The notes under the pieces: generated by a model
Databases searched by the model: none
Told to the model about the DNA's origin: nothing
What the model saw: the letters and a program-made list of their open reading frames with translations, nothing else
Assembly: GCA_028693395.1 (NCBI GenBank)
Contig: JAQUVJ010000005.1
Coordinates: 1-52,026, forward strand
DNA: 52,026 bases
Origin: Candidatus Nanoarchaeia archaeon
GTDB taxonomy: Archaea > Nanobdellota > Nanobdellia > Woesearchaeales > JAQUVJ01
Reading direction: 5' to 3'
In this document: piece by piece, positions 7,604 through 16,634 of the stretch
Position numbering within the stretch: the first letter of the stretch is position 1
Layout of the letters: each line of letters begins with the position of its first letter
Position numbers and translations under genes: made by a program

Positions 7604-9109
7604 ATGTTTAAAAAAAGTGTATCACCATTAATTGCAACTGTTTTGTTAATTGCATTTACTGTTGCAATTGGATCTGTTGTTATGAATTGGGGTACTTCCT
7701 ATATAAAAGAAGAACAAGAATCTGCAACAAGTACTTCTGATGTTAGATTAACATGTGCAACAAATGTTAATTTAAAGATTATGAAAATAGATAATATGAA
7801 GGATTATTGTTATGATAATGATTCAGAAAATGTAACAATTAGTGTTAGATTATCAAAAGGTTCTGAAAAATTAGAAGGAATTAGAGTAAATATAATTTCA
7901 AATGGTGAAAGTCAAACTTTAGATTATAATAAAGAGATATCTTATTTAAATTTTCAAATTAATTTAGGAGGATTTAATAAAAGTTTATTAAATGAAAATA
8001 ACTTAATTGAATATGTAGAATTAGTTCCTTATATAGATAATAATGGAGCTAATTATTTTTGTTCTGGTGCTAGTTTAGAATTAAGTAATTTTGATAAATG
8101 TGAACATGAAATAAGTGTTAATTATATTCCTGAAATACCTGATGATTTTGATAATAATGAAAGTTTTGAAGATCCTGAAAATGAAACTCAACCGGTTTTA
8201 GAGTATGAAGATTATTATTTTGTTTCAGTATGGGATACAAGTAAAACAAGTACAGGTTCATCATCTTCAAATCAAATAAAATTACCTTTGGAGTCAAGTG
8301 GAAATTATAGTTTTACAGTTGATTGGGGCGATGATACTCAAAGTTATATAACGACATATAATAATCTTAATGTAACACATACATATTTTCAATCGGGCGA
8401 GTATGAAATAAAAATTAATGGAACTATAGTAGGATTTAGATTTAATAATAATGGAGATAGATTAAAAATTAAAGATATAAAACAATGGGGAGATTTAAGA
8501 TTAGGTAATGGTGGTTCATATTTTTATGGAACTTCAAACTTAAATATAACTGCAACTGATATTTTAAATCTAACAGGAACAAATGATTTACATAGAATGT
8601 TTTTTAATTCAGGGATTTCAATAGTATCAAATATTGATAAATGGGATACAAGCAATGTTACAAACATGAGTTTATTATTTTATAATGCAATTTTTTTTAA
8701 TAGTAATATTAGTAGCTGGGATACAAGTAAAGTAACAAATATGAGTTCTTTATTTTCAGGTGCAAAATCATTTAATAGTAATATAAATGATTGGAATTTA
8801 GGAAGTGTTGTTGATATTAAATCAATGTTTTATCAAGCAGAAGTTTTTAACCAACCATTGAATAAATGGAATACAAGTAATGTTAAAGATATGAATTCTT
8901 TATTTTCTGGTGCAAAATTGTTTAATAATAATATAAATGATTGGGATGTAAGAAATGTTGTTGATATGAGATCAATGTTTTATCAAGCTGAAGTTTTTAA
9001 TCAACCATTAAATAAATGGAATACAAGTAGTTTAGAAAATATGACTTCTATGTTTTATATGGCAAAAAGATTTAATCAATCTATAAATAATTTTGATGTT
9101 AGTAAAGTT
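7604..9109 (+). repeat. 1,506-bp 5' coding repeat, copy 2 (twin at 4234-5739)
   Basis: This is the second copy of the shared 5' segment of the two BspA-type genes. See copy 1 for limits. The direct orientation and 3.4-kb spacing would allow deletion or chimera formation by homologous recombination. Confidence 0.9.
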
Positions 9110-10393
9110 GTTTATATGTCTTCTATTTTTAATTATGCTAATGATTTTAATCAACCATTAGATAATTGGAATACTAGTAATGTAACTTCTATGTATGGAA
9201 TGTTTTGGGGAGCATCTTCTTTTAATCAACCAATAGATAACTGGGATGTAAGTAAAGTTACAACTATGCGTTATATGTTTTATCAAGCAGAAGTTTTTAA
9301 TCAACCATTAGATAATTGGAATGTTAATAATGTTGAAGATATGCACGGATTGTTTAATTCAGCTCGTTTATTTAATCAATCTTTAAATGATTGGAATACT
9401 AGTAGTGTAATTTATATGTCTAGAATGTTTTGGAGTGCATATTCTTTTAATCAACCATTAGATAATTGGAATACAAGTAAAGTTGTAGATATGCAATTGA
9501 TGTTTTGGAGTGCATCTTCATTTAATCAACCATTAGAAAGTTGGGATGTAAGTAATGTAGAATATATGAATTATATGTTTTCAAGTGCTAATGCTTTTAA
9601 TCAATCTTTAAATAATTGGAATACTAGTAATGTTAAATCAATGAATAATATGTTTAGTTTTTCAAATTACAATAATAATATAAGTAATTTGGATACAAGT
9701 AATGTTGAAGATATGAGTCGTATGTTTTATAATATTCAATATTTTAATCAAAATATAAGTTCATGGAATACAACTAAAGTAAAAGATATGAGTACTATGT
9801 TTTATCGTTGTTATTATTTTAATTATTCATTAAATGATTGGGATGTAAGTAATGTAATAAAAATGAATGATATGTTTGAATCTGCAATTAGATTTAATCA
9901 ACCATTAGATAAATGGGATGTAAGTAATGTTGAAGAAATGGGAGGAATGTTCTATAGTGCAGGTTTATTTAATCAAAATATAAGTATGTGGAATGTAAGT
10001 AAAGTAAAAAATATGAATTCTATGTTTTATTATGCATCTTCTTTTAATTATTCATTAAATGAATGGAATGTAAGTAATGTAGAAAATATGATACAAACAT
10101 TTAGAGCAGCTAAATCTTTTAATCAACCATTAAATAAATGGGATGTTAGTAAAGTTAAGAATATGTCAAAAATGTTTTATGATGCAAGTGATTTTAATCA
10201 ACCATTAGATAAATGGAATGTTAGTAATGTTGTTGATATGAGTGAAATGTTTGGATTTATGTTTTATTCAGTAGAATTTAATCAAAATATAACTAATTGG
10301 TGCGTAAATAAAATATCTATTGAACCACTAAATTTTGCAACTTCTCACTTTGAAATTCATAATAGACCAATCTGGGGATCATGTCCTAATTAA
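7604..10393 (+). CDS. Second pilin-like/BspA repeat surface protein, tandem paralogue
   Basis: This 929-residue paralogue has the same plan as the gene at 4234: class III signal-like helix, pilin-like domain, acidic linker, PKD-like domain, BspA/DUF285 repeats and a Cys cap ('WGSCPN'). I count about 23 repeats against 30; seven 25-residue repeats account for the length difference. The first ~502 residues are identical and the remaining repeats differ, though later blocks ('SMWNVSKVKNMNSMFYYASS') are again near-identical and out of register. This fits recent duplication or gene conversion of the 5' part with reshuffled repeats. Role is inferred to be adhesion or surface display. Confidence 0.9.
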   Translation: MFKKSVSPLIATVLLIAFTVAIGSVVMNWGTSYIKEEQESATSTSDVRLTCATNVNLKIMKIDNMKDYCYDNDSENVTISVRLSKGSEKLEGIRVNIISNGESQTLDYNKEISYLNFQINLGGFNKSLLNENNLIEYVELVPYIDNNGANYFCSGASLELSNFDKCEHEISVNYIPEIPDDFDNNESFEDPENETQPVLEYEDYYFVSVWDTSKTSTGSSSSNQIKLPLESSGNYSFTVDWGDDTQSYITTYNNLNVTHTYFQSGEYEIKINGTIVGFRFNNNGDRLKIKDIKQWGDLRLGNGGSYFYGTSNLNITATDILNLTGTNDLHRMFFNSGISIVSNIDKWDTSNVTNMSLLFYNAIFFNSNISSWDTSKVTNMSSLFSGAKSFNSNINDWNLGSVVDIKSMFYQAEVFNQPLNKWNTSNVKDMNSLFSGAKLFNNNINDWDVRNVVDMRSMFYQAEVFNQPLNKWNTSSLENMTSMFYMAKRFNQSINNFDVSKVVYMSSIFNYANDFNQPLDNWNTSNVTSMYGMFWGASSFNQPIDNWDVSKVTTMRYMFYQAEVFNQPLDNWNVNNVEDMHGLFNSARLFNQSLNDWNTSSVIYMSRMFWSAYSFNQPLDNWNTSKVVDMQLMFWSASSFNQPLESWDVSNVEYMNYMFSSANAFNQSLNNWNTSNVKSMNNMFSFSNYNNNISNLDTSNVEDMSRMFYNIQYFNQNISSWNTTKVKDMSTMFYRCYYFNYSLNDWDVSNVIKMNDMFESAIRFNQPLDKWDVSNVEEMGGMFYSAGLFNQNISMWNVSKVKNMNSMFYYASSFNYSLNEWNVSNVENMIQTFRAAKSFNQPLNKWDVSKVKNMSKMFYDASDFNQPLDKWNVSNVVDMSEMFGFMFYSVEFNQNITNWCVNKISIEPLNFATSHFEIHNRPIWGSCPN

Positions 10394-10420
10394 TATTTTC
10401 CTATCTCTTTACAACAAATA

Positions 10421-10430
10421 TTTATAAAAT
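10421..10430 (+). promoter_or_regulatory. TATA box of P-type ATPase gene
   Basis: 'tttataaaat' is centred 25 bases upstream of the ATG at 10450 and only ~16 upstream of the TTG at 10441. The TTG start of the ORF track would then lie before the transcript begins, which favours ATG 10450 and a leaderless message. Confidence 0.6.
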
Positions 10431-10449
10431 AAAATGATATTTGAAAAAC

Positions 10450-13068
10450 ATGAAATATTATCAATTAGAAACACAAGAAATATTTGAAGAATTTAAATCA
10501 AATAAAAATGGATTAACTTCCAAAGAAGCAAAAATTAAATTAGAACAAGAAGGTTTAAATGAAATAAATACACAAACAAAAATCAAACCATTTAAAATCT
10601 TAATAGATCAATTCAAAGACACAACAATTTACATTCTTATTTTTGCAACATTATTTTCATTATTAATAGGTCATTTTACTGATTCTTTAATTATTATTGT
10701 TATTATTGTAATAAATGCATTCATTGGATTTTTTCAAGAATATAGAGCAAAAAAATCTTTAGAAGCTCTTCAAAAAATGACTATAATTCAAGCTAAAGTA
10801 AAAAGAGATAATCAAATAATAACAATAGATTCAAGGGAATTAGTTTTAGGAGATATTGTTTTCTTAGAAGCAGGAGATAAAGTTCCAGCAGATATTAGAA
10901 TAATAGAACAAACTAAATTAAAAGTTGATGAATCAACATTAACAGGAGAAAGTGTTGCAGTTGAAAAAACAGAAAAATTATTGAAAAATGATAGACAAAT
11001 TGCAGATCAAAATAATATGTTGTTTTTTACAACAAACATAACAGAAGGAAAAGTTTTAGGTATTGTTGTAAAAAAATCAATGGAAACTGAAATCGGAAAA
11101 ATTACTTCAATGATTAAAGAAGCAAAGGAAGAAATAACTCCTTTACAAAAGAGATTAAATAAATTTGGAACATTACTTGGAAAAATAGTAATGATTATTT
11201 GTATAATTGTTTTTGTTACACAATTAATAAGATTGGGTTTTTTAAATTTAATTAATTATGAAAATATAATTTCTATATTGTTTGTTGCAATTAGTTTAGC
11301 TGTTGCAGCAGTTCCAAGTTCTATGCCCGTAATTGTAACAATTGCCTTAAGCCTTGGAGTAAAATCTTTATTAAATAGAAATGTTTTAGTAAAAAAAATA
11401 AAAGCTGTTGAAACACTTGGAAGTTGTGATGTTATTTGTACAGATAAAACAGGAACTTTAACAAAAAATGAGATGACTGTAAAAAAAGCATGGACATATA
11501 AAAAAGAAATAAATATAGATGGAAATGGTTATGATCCAACTTTTGAAATAAAAGAATCATTTGAAAATCTTTTGTTTAAAATAGGAATGATATGTAACAA
11601 TTCAACAATTTATAAAAAAGAAAATAAATGGTGTATAACAGGAGATCCAACAGAAGCATCTTTAATCGTAAGTGCAACAAAAGCAAAAATAAAAATAAAT
11701 GAAAATAAAATAGATGAAATTCCTTTCGATTCAGATAGAAAATTAATGAGTGTTTTAACAGATGTAAATATTATTTATACAAAAGGAGCAACTGATAACT
11801 TATTGAAAAAGTGTAACTATATTTTAATTGATAATCAAGAAATAGAATTGACTCAAAAACATAAAAAAATTATTTTAGATAAAAATGAAGAATATGCAAA
11901 AAATGCAATGAGAGTTTTAGGTTTTGCTTATAAAAAAATAAACTCAAAAAGTCAATTTCTAGAAAATGATTTGGTTTTTGTTGGTCTTCAAGCAATGATA
12001 GATCCTCCAAGAGATGAAGTTATTGAAGCAATTCAAAAAACGAAATTAGCAGGGATTAGAACTATAATGATAACAGGAGATCATAAAATAACAGCTAATG
12101 CAATAGGAAAAGAAATAGGAATCCAAGGTAATGTTTTAACTGGAGATGATTTGTCGAAAATGAATTATAAGGAGTTAATTCTTGCTTTAGAAAATAATAC
12201 AAATATTTTTGCAAGAGTAATTCCAGAACATAAACAAAGAATAATTAATTGTTTACAAAGTTTAAATTTCACAGTTGCAATGACTGGAGATGGAGTAAAT
12301 GATGCACCTGCATTAAAAAAAGCAAATATAGGTGTTGCAGTTGGTTCTGGAACAGATGTTGCAAAAGAAGCTAGCGATATTGTTTTATTAAATGATAGTT
12401 TTGCAAATATAGTAAACGCAATAGAAGAAGGAAGAGGAATTTATGATAACATACAAAAATCAATAATGCTTTTATTATCAGGTAATATTGGTGAAGTCTT
12501 AATTGTTTTTTTTGCTGCATTATTTGGAATGAATTTACCTTTAACAGCAATATTATTATTGTGGATTAATCTTGTTACAGATGGTGCTCCTGCACTTGCT
12601 TATAGTGTTGATCCTTATGGAAAAAACATAATGAAAAGAAAACCAAGACCACATAATGAACCAATATTACCAAAAGAAAAAAGAAATCTAATATTTTTTT
12701 TAGGAATTATTGGAAGTGCAATTGCATTATTAATTTTTAATAAATATAATTATTTAGGAATTGAATATGCAAGAACATTGGTTTTTAATTTTGTAGTTTT
12801 ATATGAATTAGTTTTAGTTTATACAATAAGATCAAGTTTTAATGTAAAGTTTTTTTCAAATAAATTGTTATACATGGCAGTAATATTATCAGTTTTGTTA
12901 CAAATATTAATAATGTATACACCTTTAAGTATGTATTTTGGAATAGTAGCTTTAGATTTAAAAGGTTTATATATATTATTTAAATCTGGTTTGTTATTTA
13001 TTTTTATTAGTTTATTTTATTTAAATTTCTTTAATAAGATATTTAGAAATAAACATAGAAAATTATAA
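10450..13068 (+). CDS. P-type (P2-like) cation-transporting ATPase
   Basis: This protein pumps cations across the membrane using an aspartyl-phosphate intermediate. The order is complete: cation ATPase N-terminal domain, two helices, actuator domain with TGES (~residue 164), a helix pair with 'VAAVPSSMP' in the M4 position, phosphorylation motif DKTGT with D332, nucleotide domain, 'TGDGVNDAP' (612-620), then the C-terminal membrane helices. The length (872) fits the PMR1/SERCA-like and Na+/K+-like P2 group. Ca2+, Mn2+ or Na+ are possible substrates and cannot be decided here; M4 has 'PSSMP' where Ca2+ pumps usually have PEGLP. I chose ATG 10450 over TTG 10441 because of the TATA spacing. Confidence 0.93.
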   Translation: MKYYQLETQEIFEEFKSNKNGLTSKEAKIKLEQEGLNEINTQTKIKPFKILIDQFKDTTIYILIFATLFSLLIGHFTDSLIIIVIIVINAFIGFFQEYRAKKSLEALQKMTIIQAKVKRDNQIITIDSRELVLGDIVFLEAGDKVPADIRIIEQTKLKVDESTLTGESVAVEKTEKLLKNDRQIADQNNMLFFTTNITEGKVLGIVVKKSMETEIGKITSMIKEAKEEITPLQKRLNKFGTLLGKIVMIICIIVFVTQLIRLGFLNLINYENIISILFVAISLAVAAVPSSMPVIVTIALSLGVKSLLNRNVLVKKIKAVETLGSCDVICTDKTGTLTKNEMTVKKAWTYKKEINIDGNGYDPTFEIKESFENLLFKIGMICNNSTIYKKENKWCITGDPTEASLIVSATKAKIKINENKIDEIPFDSDRKLMSVLTDVNIIYTKGATDNLLKKCNYILIDNQEIELTQKHKKIILDKNEEYAKNAMRVLGFAYKKINSKSQFLENDLVFVGLQAMIDPPRDEVIEAIQKTKLAGIRTIMITGDHKITANAIGKEIGIQGNVLTGDDLSKMNYKELILALENNTNIFARVIPEHKQRIINCLQSLNFTVAMTGDGVNDAPALKKANIGVAVGSGTDVAKEASDIVLLNDSFANIVNAIEEGRGIYDNIQKSIMLLLSGNIGEVLIVFFAALFGMNLPLTAILLLWINLVTDGAPALAYSVDPYGKNIMKRKPRPHNEPILPKEKRNLIFFLGIIGSAIALLIFNKYNYLGIEYARTLVFNFVVLYELVLVYTIRSSFNVKFFSNKLLYMAVILSVLLQILIMYTPLSMYFGIVALDLKGLYILFKSGLLFIFISLFYLNFFNKIFRNKHRKL

Positions 13069-13070
13069 AT
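13062..13070 (+). promoter_or_regulatory. TATA box of small membrane protein gene
   Basis: 'attataaat' overlaps the end of the ATPase gene and lies ~37 bases before the ATG at 13103. That leaves a short leader carrying the GGTGAT Shine-Dalgarno at 13094-13099. Confidence 0.45.
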
Positions 13071-13102
13071 ATTAAAAAATAATATATAATAATGGTGATA
13101 AT

Positions 13103-13240
13103 ATGGATTCAAAAGAATATAGAAATAAAAATGAGATTTTTTATGTAATTTATATAATAGCAAATATATTTACTTTTGGTAGCTTTTGGTTTGCAACAAA
13201 TTTAATTGCTTATGCAATATCAAAATCAAATGATAAGTGA
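13103..13240 (+). CDS. Small hydrophobic membrane protein, 45 residues
   Basis: This gene is missing from the ORF track because of its length. ATG 13103 is preceded by a strong Shine-Dalgarno GGTGAT (13094-13099, 3-base spacing to the ATG) and by a TATA-like box. The product starts MDSKEYRNKNE and continues with ~28 mostly hydrophobic residues ('IFYVIYIIANIFTFG...NLIAYAI'), enough for one long or two short membrane helices, and ends in a charged 'SKSNDK' tail. It lies 34 bases after the P-type ATPase in the same direction. It could be a small pump regulator, but only position suggests this. No homologue recognised. Confidence 0.6.
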   Translation: MDSKEYRNKNEIFYVIYIIANIFTFGSFWFATNLIAYAISKSNDK

Positions 13241-13376
13241 TTTTTTATTTTTTCATTTTTGTGTTTGTTTTTTAAATTTTCTAATTCGTAATTCTTTATT
13301 TTATTTTTTTTGAGTTTAATTTTAAATTATAATATAATCAATTTTTTATTTTTAAAATAGAAAAAATTAACAAATC

Positions 13377-13386
13377 TTTATAAATT
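13377..13386 (+). promoter_or_regulatory. TATA box of argS
   Basis: 'ctttataaat' is centred ~31 bases upstream of the ArgRS ATG, in a 173-base T-rich gap. This implies a leaderless or nearly leaderless mRNA. Confidence 0.5.
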
Positions 13387-13413
13387 ATAATATTTTCTTT
13401 ATAATCGGTTACT

Positions 13414-15126
13414 ATGTATTTATTAAACTATTATATTGATGAAATATCAAAAGAAATTATTAAACAATTTCCTAACATAAAATCTAATGTTGAAGAAATT
13501 AGTTCTTTGATTGATACTCCAAAAAATAATTATGGAGATTTAGCAATACCTGTTTTTAAGTTTGCAAAAGAATTAAATAAAAATCCTAATGATTTATCAA
13601 TAGAATTTCAAGAAAAAATAAATTTGGATTTTTGTAAAACACAAGCAGTTGGACCATTTGTTAATTTTTTTTTTGAAAAAGAAAAGATTTCAAATGAATT
13701 ATTAAAGAAAGTTGATTTTAAATTTGAAAATAAAAATAAAAGAATTATAATAGAATTTCCAAGTCCAAATACAAATAAACCTCTTCATATAGGTCATCTA
13801 AGAAATATGCTTTTAGGAAATAGTGTAGCAAACGTATTAGAAGAAAATGGATATGAAGTTAAGAGATTGGATTTAATAAATGATAGAGGAGTTCATATAT
13901 GTAAATCAATGCTTGCATATCAAAAATGGGGTAATAACAAAACTCCAGAAAGTGAAAATAAAAAAAGTGATCATTTTGTAGGAGATTTTTATGTTAAATA
14001 TGCAAAAGAATCAGATGAAGATCCAAAATTAGAAGAAGAAGTAAATCAAATGTTGATTGATTGGGAAAATCAAAATAAAGAAGTTATTGATTTATGGGAA
14101 AAAATGAATAATTGGGCAATAAATGGAATGAATGAAACTTTTAAAAGATTTAATATAAAATTTGATAAAGAATATAGAGAATCTCAAATATACAAATTTG
14201 GAAAAGAAATCATAATTGATGCTTACGAAAAAGAAATTGCATATAAAGATGAATCTGGGGCTTTAATTATTAATTTAGATGAATATAAATTACCAGAAAA
14301 AGTATTGATAAGATCAAATGGGACAAGTATTTATGTTACACAAGATATTTTTTTATGTAAAAAGAAATTTGAAGATTTTGATAATGATAGTAAATTAGAA
14401 AAATCAATTTATTGCATAGGAAATGAACAAGAAACATATCTGCAACAATTATTTGCAATTCTTGAAAAATTATCTATCGATAAAGATAAAAAATGTTATC
14501 ATTTGAGTTATGGAATGGTAGAACTTCCTGATGGAAATATGAAATCAAGACAAGGAAATGTAATAGATACAGATAATTTAATTGAAGAAATAAAAGAAAT
14601 TGAAAAAAAAGAATTATTGCAAAGATATAGTGATTTATCAAGTGAAGAATTAGATAAAAGATCTGAAACAATTTCGATGTCTGCAATTAGGTTTTTTATG
14701 CTAAAATTTGATGCAAAGAAAAACATAGTTTTTGATAAAAATGAATCTTTGAGATTTGATGGTGAAACTGGTCCTTATGCACAATATACTTATTCAAGAA
14801 TAAGAAGTATAATTAAGAAATCAGAAATCAAAAATATAGATAAAATTATTTTTAAAATAACAACTGAAAATGATTTTGATTTAATAAAGAAATTATTAGA
14901 ATATACTGATGTTATAATTAGAACATCAAAAGATTATAATGTTGCAAGAGTTGCACATTATATTATAGAATTATCTCAAATGATAAATGAATATTATACA
15001 AAAAATAAAGTAATAGGAGAAGAAAAAAATACAATGGAATCAAGAATCTTTTTGTTGAATAAATCTATAAGTATTTTAAAAAGAGCTTTAAAAGTTTTAG
15101 ATATCGATGTTTTAGATGTTATGTGA
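13414..15126 (+). CDS. argS: Arginyl-tRNA synthetase
   Basis: This class I synthetase charges tRNA-Arg. Residues 1-90 are the ArgRS N-terminal (Add1) domain that binds the tRNA elbow. The catalytic domain carries 'SPNTNKPLHIGHLRN' with HIGH at 128-131. The second signature is the ArgRS variant 'GNMKSRQGNVI' (~370), which lacks a canonical KMSKS as is usual in this family. 'FDGETGPYAQYTYSRI' opens the DALR anticodon-binding domain, which runs to the C-terminus. The 570-residue length is normal. It has its own TATA box. Downstream is an AT-rich gap with two GTTTCATGAAAC-type palindromes. Confidence 0.97.
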   Translation: MYLLNYYIDEISKEIIKQFPNIKSNVEEISSLIDTPKNNYGDLAIPVFKFAKELNKNPNDLSIEFQEKINLDFCKTQAVGPFVNFFFEKEKISNELLKKVDFKFENKNKRIIIEFPSPNTNKPLHIGHLRNMLLGNSVANVLEENGYEVKRLDLINDRGVHICKSMLAYQKWGNNKTPESENKKSDHFVGDFYVKYAKESDEDPKLEEEVNQMLIDWENQNKEVIDLWEKMNNWAINGMNETFKRFNIKFDKEYRESQIYKFGKEIIIDAYEKEIAYKDESGALIINLDEYKLPEKVLIRSNGTSIYVTQDIFLCKKKFEDFDNDSKLEKSIYCIGNEQETYLQQLFAILEKLSIDKDKKCYHLSYGMVELPDGNMKSRQGNVIDTDNLIEEIKEIEKKELLQRYSDLSSEELDKRSETISMSAIRFFMLKFDAKKNIVFDKNESLRFDGETGPYAQYTYSRIRSIIKKSEIKNIDKIIFKITTENDFDLIKKLLEYTDVIIRTSKDYNVARVAHYIIELSQMINEYYTKNKVIGEEKNTMESRIFLLNKSISILKRALKVLDIDVLDVM

Positions 15127-15385
15127 TTTTTCTTTTTATAAATTATTATTTTGATTTTTTATTTTATTTGTAAATTATTTTCTTTTTATTTTTAAATTTT
15201 TATTTTTTCATATTTTTTATAACAAATATTAATTTAAATTTTTTATCTTTTAATTAATTTTAATGTTTTTTTTAAGAAGTAAAGTTTCATGAAACAATAA
15301 TTATAATAAATTATAATAATTATAATAAAAAACACTATAAAAAAAGTTACCAAACATAATTTTATTAATAATATTTCATGAAACA
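15127..15385. other. AT-rich gap between convergent argS and dCTP deaminase
   Basis: This 259-base gap separates two convergent 3' ends. It starts with T-rich tracts that could terminate both genes, then holds a 12-bp palindrome, a run of 'taataat' motifs and a second palindrome. I see no ORF and no recognisable RNA gene. Confidence 0.6.
15284..15295. repeat. Palindrome GTTTCATGAAAC, locus 1 copy 1
   Basis: A perfect 12-bp palindrome between the convergent argS and dCTP deaminase genes. Its partner is centred 89 bases away. The same 12-mer occurs at 37051, 51341 and 51389. Confidence 0.8.
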
Positions 15386-15397
15386 TTAATTCATGAA
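15374..15397. repeat. Palindrome TTTCATGAAAC plus half-overlapping TTCATGAA, locus 1 copy 2
   Basis: 'ATTTCATGAAAC' (15373-15384) differs from the other copies only in its first base. Another TTCATGAA follows at 15390-15397 and reads into the last codons of the deaminase gene (F-M-N). Confidence 0.75.
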
Positions 15398-16489
15398 ATA
15401 TTTAGATAATTTTATATCTTTTTGCTTAGAATAATTGTTATTAGATTGACCATAAATCTTATTTGGAACATCTTTATTCTTGTAAAATTTCATAGTGCAA
15501 ATAGGTTGGTTGTCATAAATCATTAAATCTTCATGAGGTCTAATTTCTAAAACTCCTTGATTTCCTTTCATGTTATATCCAAATCCAGGATCAAAGAATC
15601 CAGCATAGTGAACTCTAAATTCACCAAAAATATTATTTAAAGGCAACATTTCTCCAGAAAATTCAGGAGGAATTTGAATGAAATCCTTTGTTCTTAATAT
15701 GTAAAATTTATCTTTTTCCAATATTATTTTATTATGATTTGTTCCGTAATTTTTGATTTCTTCAAAAAAAATATTTTTATCTAAATAATTTGTTTTTGAT
15801 AAATCAATTACATCATTTGTTTTTCTTGCAACATATCCAATAATTTTTTTATCTGGTATTTCAATATTTAGAACAATTTCATCATCTTCATTTGTAAAAT
15901 TATCTTTTAAATTTTCTTCACAATCAAATAAAAGTTGATTCTTTTTTATATCAACTTTATCTTCACTTTCTTCTAAAAACATTAATTGAGATAAAGATAT
16001 TCCTGTTTTCAATCTTATGTTAAATGATTGTGGTGTTACTTCTAACCAAAGAATATCATCATTTAAGTCTTTAATGTAATCATAAAAACAAGATTTATTT
16101 GTAATTGCTCTAACCATTACATCAATTCTACCAATTGAACTTTTTGGACTTATTTTTGCTATTATTTTTTTGTTTTTATTTGTTTTGTTATTTATATTTG
16201 ATTGTAAATCTTCGATTTTTAAACAAGGAATTAAGTAAGTTTGTCCTTTAAACAAAATAGGATTATTATCTAAATTAATTTCATCTAATTTAATACTTTC
16301 AATAATCTCTTCGACTTTTCTTTTAAAAGGAATAAATTTGAATTTTACTAAATAAGCAATATTAGAGACGGGTATATCAAGACTTGCAGGTTGTAAATAT
16401 TCATTTAAATCAACATTAATATAAGATTTTATTTTTTTATTTTGAATTAATTCTTTTATATTTTTATCAACAAGAACTTTATAATTCAT
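15386..16489 (-). CDS. Two-domain dCTP deaminase (DCD family)
   Basis: The 367-residue protein looks like the tandem-domain 2'-deoxycytidine 5'-triphosphate deaminase family, in which two trimeric dUTPase-like folds are fused. The N-terminal half has 'LQPASLDI' and 'AKISPKSSIGRIDV'; the C-terminal half has 'IQIPPEFSGEMLPLN', 'FGEFRVHYAGFFDPGFG' and 'GVLEIRPHEDLMIYDNQP'. Such enzymes make dUTP from dCTP for dTTP synthesis. The usual archaeal Dcd is a single domain of ~170-200 residues, so this long form is notable. Upstream on the minus strand 'tatttataaata' (~16518-16530) gives a transcript with a ~10-base leader ending in 'gtggtaaa'. Confidence 0.82.
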   Translation of the reverse strand: MNYKVLVDKNIKELIQNKKIKSYINVDLNEYLQPASLDIPVSNIAYLVKFKFIPFKRKVEEIIESIKLDEINLDNNPILFKGQTYLIPCLKIEDLQSNINNKTNKNKKIIAKISPKSSIGRIDVMVRAITNKSCFYDYIKDLNDDILWLEVTPQSFNIRLKTGISLSQLMFLEESEDKVDIKKNQLLFDCEENLKDNFTNEDDEIVLNIEIPDKKIIGYVARKTNDVIDLSKTNYLDKNIFFEEIKNYGTNHNKIILEKDKFYILRTKDFIQIPPEFSGEMLPLNNIFGEFRVHYAGFFDPGFGYNMKGNQGVLEIRPHEDLMIYDNQPICTMKFYKNKDVPNKIYGQSNNNYSKQKDIKLSKYFMN

Positions 16490-16634
16490 TTTACCACATT
16501 TTTATTTATTTAGTATTATATTTATAAATATTTATACTCTTGAATGATTACATAAATTATTAATATAATTCTATATATATTTTTTAGAATAGTAATCTTT
16601 TTAAAAAAGAAACTACAACTAATCTTAAGTTGGG

